DNA from: Isoptericola variabilis 225
GTDB lineage: Bacteria > Actinomycetota > Actinomycetes > Actinomycetales > Cellulomonadaceae
DNA length: 64,000 nucleotides
Direction of reading: 5' to 3'
Assembly (NCBI RefSeq): GCF_000215105.1
Contig: NC_015588.1
Span: 2,604,001-2,668,000, forward strand
A program made the translations under genes and the position numbers. The first letter of the stretch is position 1. Each line of letters opens with the position of its first letter. The notes below the pieces were generated by a model. That model did no database searches. It was not told the DNA's origin and saw only the letters and a list, made by a program, of their open reading frames with translations. This document shows, in pieces, positions 55,623 to 64,000 of this stretch.

Positions 55623-56462
55623 GTGGACACCACCGTGTTCGTCCCCGTCGCCGACCGCGACGCCCCCGCCACCCCGACGCTCGCCGTCCGGGCGCGCGCC
55701 CTGACCAAGACCTACGGCAAGGGTGAGGCGCAGGTCCGCGCGCTCGACGGCGTCGACGTCGACTTCGAGGCCGGCCGCTTCACCGCGATCATGGGCCCGT
55801 CGGGCTCGGGCAAGTCGACGCTCATGCACCTGCTCGCGGGCCTCGACTCGGCCACGAGCGGGCAGGCGTTCATCGGCGGCACCGAGGTCACGGGCATGGG
55901 CGACAAGGCCCTGACCCAGCTGCGGCGCGACCGCATCGGGTTCGTGTTCCAGCAGTTCAACCTGCTGCCGATGTTCACCGCCGAGCAGAACATCACGCTC
56001 CCGGTCGAGCTCGCGGGCGGGACGGTGGACCGGCAATGGCTCGACGTGCTCGTGCGCACGCTCGGCCTCGGCCAGCGGCTCGAGCACCGCCCGAGCGAGC
56101 TGTCGGGCGGCCAGCAGCAGCGCGTGGCGATCGCCCGCGCGCTCGTCGCCCAGCCCGAGGTCGTGTTCGCCGACGAGCCGACGGGCAACCTCGACTCCCG
56201 CTCGGGCGCGGAGGTGCTGAGCTTCCTGCGCCGCTCGGTGCGCGAGCTGGGCCGCACGATCATCATGGTCACGCACGACCCGACGGCCGCGGCGTACGCC
56301 GACCGCGTCGTCCTCATCGCCGACGGCCGCATCGCCGGCGAGATCTCCGACCCGACGCCCGAGGCCGTCCTCGCCGGCCTCGACGCGCTGCGCTCGCTCG
56401 AGACGCCCGTCGCCGGGTCCGGGGCGGGCGCGCACGACGGCGGCGCGAAGGTGGGTGCGTGA
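55623..56462 (+). CDS. MacB/LolD-type ABC transporter ATPase
   Basis: The 279-residue protein has Walker A GPSGSGKS (residues 58-65), Q-loop FVFQQFNLLPMFTAEQN, signature LSGGQQQRVAIARALV, Walker B VVFADEPTGNLDS and switch MVTHDPTAAAYAD. It is the ATPase of a mechanotransmission-type (FtsX-like) exporter. Start GTG 55623 has GGAGAG at 6 nt; the first ~22 residues are Ala/Pro-rich. The stop overlaps the permease start. Typical roles are export of, or resistance to, membrane-active peptides. Confidence 0.95.
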   Translation: MDTTVFVPVADRDAPATPTLAVRARALTKTYGKGEAQVRALDGVDVDFEAGRFTAIMGPSGSGKSTLMHLLAGLDSATSGQAFIGGTEVTGMGDKALTQLRRDRIGFVFQQFNLLPMFTAEQNITLPVELAGGTVDRQWLDVLVRTLGLGQRLEHRPSELSGGQQQRVAIARALVAQPEVVFADEPTGNLDSRSGAEVLSFLRRSVRELGRTIIMVTHDPTAAAYADRVVLIADGRIAGEISDPTPEAVLAGLDALRSLETPVAGSGAGAHDGGAKVGA

Positions 56463-59020
56463 TGCTGCGCCTGACCCTCGCGCAGATGCGCAGGAGCGTC
56501 GGCCGCCTCACCGCGGCCGGCGTCGCGATCGTCATCGGCACCGCGTTCGTCGCCGCGACGCTGCTCGCGGGCAACGTCATGACGCGCACCACCTACGACT
56601 CGATCGCCGCCCGGTACGCCGGCGCCGAGCTGGTCGTCCAGGACCGCTCCGGCATGCTCACGCCCGACGACGTCGCCGCCGTCGCGCAGGTCGACGGGGT
56701 CGCGGCCGTCGAGCCCCTCGGCAACACCTACCTCGAGCTGACGAGCGGCAGCCGGACGGTCTTCCAGGGAGTCATCGCGACGACGTCGGACCCCGACCTC
56801 ATGCCGCTCGTGCTCGCCGACGGCGCGTGGCCCGACGGCGCGGGCGAGGTCGCCCTGCCGCCCGACGTGGCGGAGCGGCTCGGCGTCGGCGTGGGCGACC
56901 CCGTCACGGTCCTGCGCGACGTCGTGGACGACGAGGGCGCGTACGACCGCGTGCGCGAGCGGCTCACCGTGACGGGCCTCGTCGAGGACCCGTACGGCGC
57001 GTACGCGATGTTCGGCGGTGCGGGCGTGCTGGACGCCGACGTCGTGCAGGAGTGGTCGGCCGCCACGCTCCCGCCGGGCGAGCAGGTGACGTACGGCGAC
57101 GCGCTGATCGCGCTCGACCCGTCCGCCGACGTCGAGGCGACCGAGGCCGCCGTGGCCGCGGCCGTGCGCGACGACCTCACGGTGCGCACGCCCGACGAGC
57201 ACGCGGCCGCGGTCGCGGCCCAGCTCACGGGTGGCGAGGACCTCGTCTTCATGATCTTCGTGCTCACGTTCGCGGCGATCGCGCTGCTCGTGGCGGGCCT
57301 CGTCATCGCCAACACGTTCCAGGTGCTGGTGGCCCAGCGCACCCGCACGCTGGCCCTGCTGCGCTGCGTCGGCGCGAACAAGGGCCAGATCGGCCGCGGC
57401 GTCCTGCTCGAGGCGGGCATCCTCGGCGCGGTCTCCTCGGCGGCGGGCGTCGTGCTCGGCGCCGTCCTCGGGCAGGCGGCCCTGTGGGTCGCGAGCACGC
57501 AGGACCTCGGCGTCCCGCTGCCGACCTCGATCACCGTGACGTGGCAGGTCGTGGTGATCCCGATCGCCGTCGGCACGCTCGTGACCGTCCTCTCGGCGCT
57601 CGTGCCGGCGCGGGCCGCGACGCGCGTGGCCCCGCTCGCCGCGCTGCGCCCGTCGGAGGCCCCCTCGGCCGCCCGCGGCGCCGGCCGCGTGCGGCTCGTG
57701 CTCTCGGTCGTCGCCGCGGTCGTCGGCTTCGCGATGCTGGGCGGCGGCGCGGCGCTGGGCCTCGTGGCGCAGGAGCCCACGACGGGCCTCCTGCTCGGCA
57801 TCGCGGGCGGCGGGCTGTCGTTCGTCGGCGTGGCGGTCGGCGCGGTGTTCTGGCTGCCGCGCGTCACCGCGCTCGCCGGACGCCTGGCGGGCTCCTCGGG
57901 CCCGACGGCGCGGCTCGCCGCGGCGAACACGCTGCGGAACCCGCGCCGCACGGCCGCGACGTCGACCGCGCTGCTCATCGGCGTCACGCTCGTCGCCATG
58001 ATGTCGACGGGCGCCGCGAGCGCCCGCACGTCGCTGACCACGGCGCTCGACACCAGGTACCCGGTCGACGTCTCGCTCAGCTCGCAGACGTGGGACGAGC
58101 AGGGCGACGTCGGCGCGCTGCCGCCGGCGCTCGCGCCCGAGCTCGCGCGGGTCGACGGCGTCGCCGCGGTCACGGAGGTCGCGACGGCGACGGTCGAGGG
58201 CCCGGACCAGGCCGCGATCGAGCTCGACGGCGTCAGCCCCGCGGCGGCCGACGCGGCGCTGCGGTTCCCGGCGGCGCTCGAGGACCTCGCGCCCGGCACG
58301 GTCGTCCTGTCCGGCGGGGACGCGGCGGCCCTCGACGTGAGCGCGGGCGACTCGCTCGCGCTGCAGGGCCCCGGGGGCTCGTCCGTGCTGACGGTCGCCG
58401 TCACGGACGCCGAGCTCGCGCGGCCGGTCGTCACGCGCGACGACCTCGCCACCCTGGTCGACGACGCGCCCGCGGCGACCCTGTGGGTCGCGCTCGAGGA
58501 CCCGGCCGCCGCGGCCGCCGTGGTGCGGGACGTCCAGGACGTCGTCGCCGACAGCGGTGCGGCCGTCGGAGTGTCGGGCGCGGCGGTCGAGCGTGCGGGC
58601 TACGAGCAGGTCGTCGACACGATGCTCGGCATCGTCCTGGGCCTGCTCGCCGTGGCGGTCGTCATCGCGCTCATCGGCGTCGCGAACACGCTCTCGCTGT
58701 CGGTGATCGAGCGCCGTCGCGAGTCGGCGACGCTGCGCGCGATCGGCCTGTCGAAGGGCCAGCTGCGCGGCATGCTCGCGATCGAGGGCCTGCTCATCGC
58801 GGGTGTGGGCGCGGTGCTCGGCATCGTCCTCGGCCTGGTGTACGGGTGGGCGGGCTCGGCGGCCGCGCTCGGCGTGATGGGCGACGTCGTGCTCGCCGTG
58901 CCGTGGCGCGAGATCGGGCTCGTGGTGCTCGTCGCGGCGGTCGCGGGGCTGGTGGCGTCGGTCGTCCCGGCGCGGTCGGCGGTGCGCACGTCGCCCGTCG
59001 AGGCCCTCGCCACGGAGTAG
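56462..59020 (+). CDS. FtsX-like ABC transporter permease
   Basis: The 852-residue protein has an N-terminal helix, a MacB periplasmic-core domain (~50-240), three helices with a FtsX motif (LALLRCVGANKGQIGR), then a second helix set and outer domain. A final FtsX repeat follows (ESATLRAIGLSKGQLRGMLAIEGLLIAG) and the C-terminal ARSAVRTSPVEALATE. Two FtsX repeats in one chain is the usual actinobacterial form. ATG 56462 overlaps the ATPase stop. It is part of the same operon; control by the NarL-type system is inferred. Confidence 0.95.
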   Translation: MLRLTLAQMRRSVGRLTAAGVAIVIGTAFVAATLLAGNVMTRTTYDSIAARYAGAELVVQDRSGMLTPDDVAAVAQVDGVAAVEPLGNTYLELTSGSRTVFQGVIATTSDPDLMPLVLADGAWPDGAGEVALPPDVAERLGVGVGDPVTVLRDVVDDEGAYDRVRERLTVTGLVEDPYGAYAMFGGAGVLDADVVQEWSAATLPPGEQVTYGDALIALDPSADVEATEAAVAAAVRDDLTVRTPDEHAAAVAAQLTGGEDLVFMIFVLTFAAIALLVAGLVIANTFQVLVAQRTRTLALLRCVGANKGQIGRGVLLEAGILGAVSSAAGVVLGAVLGQAALWVASTQDLGVPLPTSITVTWQVVVIPIAVGTLVTVLSALVPARAATRVAPLAALRPSEAPSAARGAGRVRLVLSVVAAVVGFAMLGGGAALGLVAQEPTTGLLLGIAGGGLSFVGVAVGAVFWLPRVTALAGRLAGSSGPTARLAAANTLRNPRRTAATSTALLIGVTLVAMMSTGAASARTSLTTALDTRYPVDVSLSSQTWDEQGDVGALPPALAPELARVDGVAAVTEVATATVEGPDQAAIELDGVSPAAADAALRFPAALEDLAPGTVVLSGGDAAALDVSAGDSLALQGPGGSSVLTVAVTDAELARPVVTRDDLATLVDDAPAATLWVALEDPAAAAAVVRDVQDVVADSGAAVGVSGAAVERAGYEQVVDTMLGIVLGLLAVAVVIALIGVANTLSLSVIERRRESATLRAIGLSKGQLRGMLAIEGLLIAGVGAVLGIVLGLVYGWAGSAAALGVMGDVVLAVPWREIGLVVLVAAVAGLVASVVPARSAVRTSPVEALATE

Positions 59021-59090
59021 CGACCGGCCGCCCGCGCGGTTGTCCACAGGCCGCCCACGGCGGCCGCCCGGAACGGGCACCCTGGGGACC

Positions 59091-62000
59091 ATGTCCGAGG
59101 TCCCCGGGGTGCCCGTCGCCGTTCCTGCGCACGTCGCGGCGCCCGACGCCGTCCGGCTCACCGTGCACCCGGGCGAGGACGTCGAGGTGCGGGCGGGCAC
59201 GACGGTCGGCGAGCTGCGCGAGCCGCTCGCCGTCCTGCTGCGCCGCCCGGAGCTGCGGCGCGCCGCTCTCGAGGCGGGTGGTGTGCCGCTGTCCGACGGT
59301 GACGTCGTCGGGCGGCGGCCGCTCCTCGCGGGCGGCACGGTGCGCGCCGTGCCGGTGGGTGCGCCGGTCGCTCCGCGGCGGGCCGACCACGAGCGCGACG
59401 TGGCGGCGGTGCGCGCCCCGTGGTGCGTCACGAGGTGCAGCGGCCCGGGCGCGGGCGAGGCGTGGCCGCTCGGTCCGTCCGGGCCGGGCGAGGCGCCGCT
59501 CGTGCTCGACGGCGGTGGCGTGCGGGTGCAGGTGCGTCCCGGCGGGCGGCGGCGCGCCCGGGTCGTGGTGCGGCGCGAGCCGGGGTCGCGCGGGCCCGTC
59601 GCGCTCGTCCGTCCGCCGGGCGCGGGAGGGCGGCGCCGGCGTCCGGGGCTGGTCCGGCGGCGCTGGCGCCCGGGGGACACGCTCGAGGTGGGCGGCACCG
59701 CGTTCGCGCTCCACCGCTCGGGCGACGTGGTCGCCTGGCTCGCCCCCGAGCCCCCCGCGGACCAGGACGCGAGCGTGCCCGGTCTCGCCACGCTCGCCGC
59801 GGCGGCCGTCCCGGTCGCCGGGTCGCTCCTGCTCGCGGCGACGCTCCGGCAGCCCGCGTACGCGCTCTTCTCGCTCGTCGGCGTGCTCGCGCTGGTGCCG
59901 CACGTGGTCGGGCTCGTGCGGCGGCGCCGGTCCGCCGGGCACGCGACGGCCCGGCCCGCCCCCGAGCCGCCCGAGGCGGCGCCTCCCGAGCCGGGCCGCG
60001 ACCCGGCGGTGCTGCTGGCCCGGCTGGTCGCCGCCCACGAGGCGTCCGACGGCGCGTGGCGTCGGGCGCTGCGCGCGGCCGCGGCGCGGCGGTCCGGCCC
60101 GCGGTCCGCCGTCCCCGCCGATGCCGGCACCGGACCGCACCTGCCCGACGGCGCGCTCGCCGTGCGGGGCCCGGTCGACGCGGCGCGTGCGGTCGCCCGC
60201 GCCGTCGTGCTCGACCTGGCCGCGCACGGGGCGCAGGTCGAGGTCACCGGCGGCGGCCGCGACGCGTGGTCGTGGTGCCGGTGGCTGCCCGCCGCCGACG
60301 GCCCCGCGGCGGGGCGGCTCGTCGTCGTCGACGGGGCCGGCGAGCCGGCGGCCGCGCTCGTCGCCGCGGACGCCGCGCGCTCCCGGGGCGCCGCCGTCGT
60401 GCTGTGCCTGCCCGACGGCGTGACGCCGCCCGCGTGGTGCCGCGCGGTGACCACGGTGCGTCCCGACGGCCGCGTGCGGCGGGTCGCCCCCGACGGGACC
60501 GACACGGTCGAGCCGCTCGTGGGCGTCACCGCCGCGTGGGCCGAGCGCGCGGCACGGCGCCTCGCGGGCCTGGCGACGCTGCGCCGCTCGCTCACGGACC
60601 TCGACGCACCGTCGGCCACGGACCGGCCCGCGAGCGACGACGTCGACCCGGCCGACCCCCGCCTGCCGGCGACCGTCCCGCTGCTCGACCTCCTCGACAG
60701 CGCCGCGTCGCCGGGCACGGCCTGGCGCACCACCACCGACTGGGCCGTGCCGCTCGGCGTCGGCGCCGACGGGCGTCCGGTGTCGCTCGACCTCGTCGCG
60801 GACGGGCCGCACCTGCTCGTCGCGGGGACCACCGGCGCGGGCAAGTCCGAGCTGCTCCAGACGCTCGTGCTCGGCCTCGCGCTGCGCCGCTCGCCCGGCG
60901 ACCTCGCGCTCGCGCTGGTCGACTTCAAGGGTGGCGCGTCGTTCGGTGCGTGCGCCGACCTGCCGCACGTCGTCGGGCAGGTCACCGACCTCGAGCCCGG
61001 CCTCGCCGGGCGCGCGCTCGCCGGGCTGCGCGCCGAGCTCCACCGCCGCGAGCGCCTGCTCGCCGACCACCGGGTCTCCGACGCCGCCGACCTTCCCGCG
61101 GGCGTGCTGCCACGGCTCGTCGTCGTCATCGACGAGTTCCGCGCGCTCGCCGACGACCTGCCCGAGTTCCTGCCCGGCCTGCTGCGGGTCGCCGCCCAGG
61201 GGCGGTCGCTCGGCGTGCACCTCGTGCTCGCCACGCAGCGGCCGGCGGGCGCGGTGAGCTCCGACGTGCGCGCCAACGTCTCGGCGCGGATCGCGCTGCG
61301 CGTGGTCGACGCGGCCGACGCGCACGACGTGGTCGAGACGGGCGCCGCCGCGCGCATCCCGGTCGGCCTGCCGGGGCGCGCGGTCCTGCGCGTCGGGGCC
61401 GGCGCGCCCGTCGCCCTGCAGTGCGCGCACGCCGGCGGGGTGCCCGACGGCGGTGGGCCGGTCGCGCGACGGGCTCCGGTGTGGTCCGCGCCCCGGCCGC
61501 CGGGCGCCCGGACGACGGGCGCGCTGACGCCGGCACCGGCCGGCGACGCCGGGCGCGTGGCGGACCCGGCCGACGTCGTCGCCGAGCTCGTCGCCGCGGC
61601 GCGGTCCGCGGCACGGCGCCTCGGCCTCGCGCCGGGACCAGCGCCGTGGCTGCCACCGCTGCCCGACCGGGTCGTTGCCGAGGACCTGCCGCCCACGCCG
61701 CTGCCCGCCGGCGTGCTGCCGCTCGCGCTCGGGGACGCGCCCGCGGAGCAGCGCCGCGTGGTCGTGGGATGGGACCCGGGCGACGGCCACCTGGCCGTGG
61801 TGGGCCGTGCGCGGTCGGGCCGGTCGACGGCGCTGCTCGGCCTCGCGCACGCGGCGCTCGAGCGCGGCTGGCACGTCCACGCGCTCGTGCCGCCGTCGGC
61901 CGCCGCGACCTTCGGCCGGCTGGCGGACCACCCCGGGTTCGGCACGCTCGCCGGTCCGGACGACCCTCGACGTGCCGCTCGCCTCCTTCGGCTGCTGTCG

Positions 62001-63629
62001 GCGCCGGGCGGCGCACCCGACGGCACACACGACGGCGGGCCCGACGGTGCGCCGGAGGACCCGCGCGTGCTCGTCGTCGTCGACGGCGTCGAGGAGCTGC
62101 GCGCGACGCTGGCCGGCGCCGACCGGTGGGACCCGCTCACGACCGCCCTCGCCGCGGGGCGCGCGGCGTTCGCGCTGAGCGCCGACGGCGCGACGGTCGG
62201 CGGCGTCGCGTCGCGGGTCGGTCCCCGCCTCGTGCTGCTGGGGACCGACAAGCACGCCGACGTGGTGCTCGGCGCCCCGTCCGACCTCGCCGGCACGGGC
62301 GGCCCGCCCGGCCGCGCGGCGTGGCTCGCCACCGACCGCGCCCTCGTCTGCCAGGCGATCCTGCCCGGCGGCGGCGCCCCGGCGGGAGGCCGGCCCGCGA
62401 CCGCGCCGGTGCGGGTCCGGCCGCTGCCGGCCGTGGTCCGGGCGCGCGACCTCGGCGGTCCCCCGGACGCCGCGGCCGAGGTTCTCGTCGGTCTGGGCGG
62501 CGACGACGCCGCGCCGGTCGCCCTCGACGTGGGTCGCGGCGCGCTGGTCGTCGGCCCGCGGGGCTCGGGCCGCACGACGGTGCTGCGCCTCCTCGTGCGG
62601 CGGCTCGCGGCGACGGGACTGCTGGGCGGCGTCGTCTCCCGCGACGCCGCGCCGCGCGACGAGGCCGGTGCGGGCGGCGCACCGTCGGCGGACCACTCGG
62701 GCGCGCGGGTGCGCGAGCTGCTCGCGCGGCTGAGCACGGAACGCGGCGGCGGGCGGGTCCTCGTCGTCGACGACCTGGACGCGCTCTCGCAGACGTCCCC
62801 GGTCGAGTGCGAGCAGCTCGCCGCGCTCGCGGAGCAGGGCTGGGCGGTGGTCGCCTCGGCGACGACGACGGGCGCCCTCCTGGCGCACCGCGGCCCGCTC
62901 GCCGAGCTGCGCGGGCGGCGCACCGGCGTCGTGCTCGCGCCGGGCGAGCGCGGGTCCGAGGAGGTCTTCGGCACGCCGCTGGTGGACGCCGTCGAACCGG
63001 GCCCGCCGCGACCCGGACGTGGTGCGCTCGTCCGGGCGGGCGCCGTCGTGCCCCTGCAGGTGGCGCTCCCCGGCGAGCAGGCCGGCGAGGACCCGCGGTC
63101 CCCGGCGGACGGCTCCGCGTCAGCCCGTGGTCGCGTCGACGACCCGGCGCGTCATGAGCAGCACGATCACCGCGACCGAGACGACCAGGAGCACGACCCC
63201 GCCGAGGACGGCCCAGGTCGCCCCGGCGCTGAGCAGGGAGACGCCGACGAGAGCCTGGAGGATCTGCCACGTGATGATGGGCGCCCGGCCGCCGCGACGC
63301 CCGGCCCAGACGCTGCGTGCGGCGGCGAGCAGCGCGGCCGCGACGCCGAGGAAGAACAGGACGAGGAAGATGCTCACGGCCACCGAGCCGGAGCCGCCCC
63401 CGACCAGCTCGATGACGACCGCACCGGCGGCGACGCCGAGGAGGACCGCCTCGAGAGCGACGGCGGCCAGGACGAGGCGCAGCGCGACCGGGTGCGACGG
63501 GGAACCGCCGCTCGTACTCTCGGAGGGGGTGACAGAGGGGGCCATCGCACGCCAGGATACGTGCGACCTGGGGTTTCACGACATTGTGACCAAGGCCTCA
63601 CGGTTCACGCCGGAGAAACTTCGGCGTAA
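59091..63629 (+). CDS. FtsK/SpoIIIE-EccC-like multi-ATPase membrane protein
   Basis: The N-terminus has a ubiquitin-like fold (LTVHPGEDVEVRAGTTVGEL to RAVPVGAPV). Two helices follow near residues 240-285, then three P-loop domains. The first has Walker A GTTGAGKS (579-586) and VVVIDEFRALADD with ATQRPAG, a complete FtsK-type site. The second (VGRARSGRST) and third (VGPRGSGRTT, ~1153) are degenerate. This is the build of EccC/YukB type VII secretion motors, but no WXG100 or other ESX gene is present in the window. Family homology ends near VPLQVALPGE (~63080). The frame then stays open to TAA 63629, antisense over the next gene. Start ATG 59091. Confidence 0.8.
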   Translation: MSEVPGVPVAVPAHVAAPDAVRLTVHPGEDVEVRAGTTVGELREPLAVLLRRPELRRAALEAGGVPLSDGDVVGRRPLLAGGTVRAVPVGAPVAPRRADHERDVAAVRAPWCVTRCSGPGAGEAWPLGPSGPGEAPLVLDGGGVRVQVRPGGRRRARVVVRREPGSRGPVALVRPPGAGGRRRRPGLVRRRWRPGDTLEVGGTAFALHRSGDVVAWLAPEPPADQDASVPGLATLAAAAVPVAGSLLLAATLRQPAYALFSLVGVLALVPHVVGLVRRRRSAGHATARPAPEPPEAAPPEPGRDPAVLLARLVAAHEASDGAWRRALRAAAARRSGPRSAVPADAGTGPHLPDGALAVRGPVDAARAVARAVVLDLAAHGAQVEVTGGGRDAWSWCRWLPAADGPAAGRLVVVDGAGEPAAALVAADAARSRGAAVVLCLPDGVTPPAWCRAVTTVRPDGRVRRVAPDGTDTVEPLVGVTAAWAERAARRLAGLATLRRSLTDLDAPSATDRPASDDVDPADPRLPATVPLLDLLDSAASPGTAWRTTTDWAVPLGVGADGRPVSLDLVADGPHLLVAGTTGAGKSELLQTLVLGLALRRSPGDLALALVDFKGGASFGACADLPHVVGQVTDLEPGLAGRALAGLRAELHRRERLLADHRVSDAADLPAGVLPRLVVVIDEFRALADDLPEFLPGLLRVAAQGRSLGVHLVLATQRPAGAVSSDVRANVSARIALRVVDAADAHDVVETGAAARIPVGLPGRAVLRVGAGAPVALQCAHAGGVPDGGGPVARRAPVWSAPRPPGARTTGALTPAPAGDAGRVADPADVVAELVAAARSAARRLGLAPGPAPWLPPLPDRVVAEDLPPTPLPAGVLPLALGDAPAEQRRVVVGWDPGDGHLAVVGRARSGRSTALLGLAHAALERGWHVHALVPPSAAATFGRLADHPGFGTLAGPDDPRRAARLLRLLSAPGGAPDGTHDGGPDGAPEDPRVLVVVDGVEELRATLAGADRWDPLTTALAAGRAAFALSADGATVGGVASRVGPRLVLLGTDKHADVVLGAPSDLAGTGGPPGRAAWLATDRALVCQAILPGGGAPAGGRPATAPVRVRPLPAVVRARDLGGPPDAAAEVLVGLGGDDAAPVALDVGRGALVVGPRGSGRTTVLRLLVRRLAATGLLGGVVSRDAAPRDEAGAGGAPSADHSGARVRELLARLSTERGGGRVLVVDDLDALSQTSPVECEQLAALAEQGWAVVASATTTGALLAHRGPLAELRGRRTGVVLAPGERGSEEVFGTPLVDAVEPGPPRPGRGALVRAGAVVPLQVALPGEQAGEDPRSPADGSASARGRVDDPARHEQHDHRDRDDQEHDPAEDGPGRPGAEQGDADESLEDLPRDDGRPAAATPGPDAACGGEQRGRDAEEEQDEEDAHGHRAGAAPDQLDDDRTGGDAEEDRLESDGGQDEAQRDRVRRGTAARTLGGGDRGGHRTPGYVRPGVSRHCDQGLTVHAGETSA
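63120..63545 (-). CDS. Small four-TM membrane protein (Rv3217c-like)
   Basis: The 141-residue protein has a polar N-terminus and four hydrophobic helices, with GRAPIITWQILQALVGVSLL between TM2 and TM4. A gene for a membrane protein of this type sits beside whiB1 in mycobacteria as well. Function is unknown. ATG 63545 lies 8 nt after a TATCCT -10, suggesting leaderless translation. Codon use and hydrophobicity support this strand over the opposite reading frame. Confidence 0.8.
   Translation of the reverse strand: MAPSVTPSESTSGGSPSHPVALRLVLAAVALEAVLLGVAAGAVVIELVGGGSGSVAVSIFLVLFFLGVAAALLAAARSVWAGRRGGRAPIITWQILQALVGVSLLSAGATWAVLGGVVLLVVSVAVIVLLMTRRVVDATTG
63554..63559 (-). promoter_or_regulatory. 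-10 element, leaderless start of small membrane gene
   Basis: TATCCT on the minus strand is followed by 8 nt and ATG 63545. Confidence 0.45.
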
Positions 63630-63767
63630 CCCCTTGTGCGCCCCTTCACGAGGCGTCACCCTGGAAGGCAGATTCTGTTCATCCCTGAACGATCCGGCCT
63701 CGGCGGCATGCCCGCGCACGCGCGGCGGCACCGCCTCGAGGTCGGGACGAACACCGAGGAGACTGAC

Positions 63768-64000
63768 ATGGACTGGCGCCACAAGGCCGCCTGCCTCGAC
63801 GAGGACCCGGAGCTCTTCTTCCCGATCGGCAACACGGGCCCTGCCCTGCTCCAGATCGAGGAGGCCAAGGCGGTCTGCCGCCGCTGCGAGGTCGTCGACA
63901 CGTGCCTGAAGTGGGCCATCGAGTCCGGACAGGACGCGGGCGTCTGGGGCGGCATGAGCGAGGACGAGCGCCGCGCGCTCAAGCGCCGCACGGCGCGCGC
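63768..64000 (+). CDS. whiB1: WhiB1-type iron-sulfur regulator, cut by window edge
   Basis: At least 77 residues are visible, starting MDWRHKAACLDEDPELFFP. The cluster cysteines are Cys9, the pair VCRRC and DTC. GVWGGMSEDERRALKRR is the turn and basic tail. This is the WhiB1/WblE subgroup, essential and NO-responsive in M. tuberculosis (family knowledge). ATG 63768 has GAGGAG at 7 nt. The 222 bp upstream (63546-63767) hold no gene; a clear -35/-10 pair was not found. The stop is outside the window. Confidence 0.95.
   Translation, partial: MDWRHKAACLDEDPELFFPIGNTGPALLQIEEAKAVCRRCEVVDTCLKWAIESGQDAGVWGGMSEDERRALKRRTAR

Noticed and set aside
55712..62974. A 2420-codon minus-strand open frame across the ABC exporter and FtsK-like genes
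   Set aside because: Low-complexity Ser/Arg/Thr/Pro sequence with no motif; the opposite strand encodes complete P-loop and FtsX proteins.
63590..63615. CRP-like site (TGTGA and TCACG) upstream of whiB1
   Set aside because: The half sites are separated by 8 bp, not the 6 bp of CRP/GlxR sites, and the dyad is imperfect; position relative to a promoter is unclear.

Overview
The window is very GC-rich with codon-biased, tightly packed genes. It carries two WhiB-family genes, a PPOX-class F420-type oxidoreductase, an Rml (dTDP-rhamnose) pathway next to a WbbL-like transferase, LCP ligases, and many probable leaderless starts. This is an actinobacterium. The plant-polysaccharide hydrolase remnants, GH36/GH13 sugar operon and gene content fit Micrococcales of the Cellulomonas/Cellulosimicrobium/Isoptericola type; the genus is inference only. 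No rRNA, tRNA, CRISPR array, transposase or prophage gene was seen.

Left part (1-38.2 kb) is a cell-envelope polysaccharide locus. It opens with a membrane GT2 glycosyltransferase (cut by the window edge and frameshifted), whiB2 and a TIGR03089 protein. It then holds UDP-glucose dehydrogenase, a WbbL-like rhamnosyltransferase, rmlA, rmlD and rmlC, with rmlB 22 kb further on. About ten glycosyltransferases of GT2, GT4 and GT-C/YfhO-like type follow, with two SAM methyltransferases, a Wzm/Wzt ABC exporter pair, an LPG-synthase-like membrane protein, and a secreted lysozyme-like protein with five C-terminal repeats. It ends with two LytR-CpsA-Psr ligases. The likely product is a rhamnose-containing, modified glycan made on a polyprenyl carrier, exported by Wzm/Wzt and ligated to the wall by LCP enzymes (inference from gene content).

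Middle part (38.2-49.4 kb). Two truncated glycoside-hydrolase remnants (GH2 and GH43) lie back-to-back with their 5' parts missing, which looks like a deletion scar. Then come purE-purK, and an alpha-galactoside operon (GH36, lipoprotein binding protein, two permeases, GH13) divergent from a ROK repressor. A palindrome overlaps the -10 of the GH36 promoter. A GtrA-like protein follows.

Right part (49.4-64 kb). An OmpR-type and a NarL-type two-component system are divergent from each other. They are followed by a PPOX oxidoreductase and an AbiEi/DUF559-like protein, both bracketed by 51-bp palindromic elements whose arms co-vary. Next is a MacB-like ABC exporter with an 18-bp perfect palindrome upstream, then a multi-domain FtsK/EccC-like ATPase, a small membrane protein and whiB1 (cut by the right edge).

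Two genes carry single frameshifts (near 1.70 kb and 5.04 kb), and the FtsK-like gene lacks a stop where its family would end. These could be sequence errors or true lesions.
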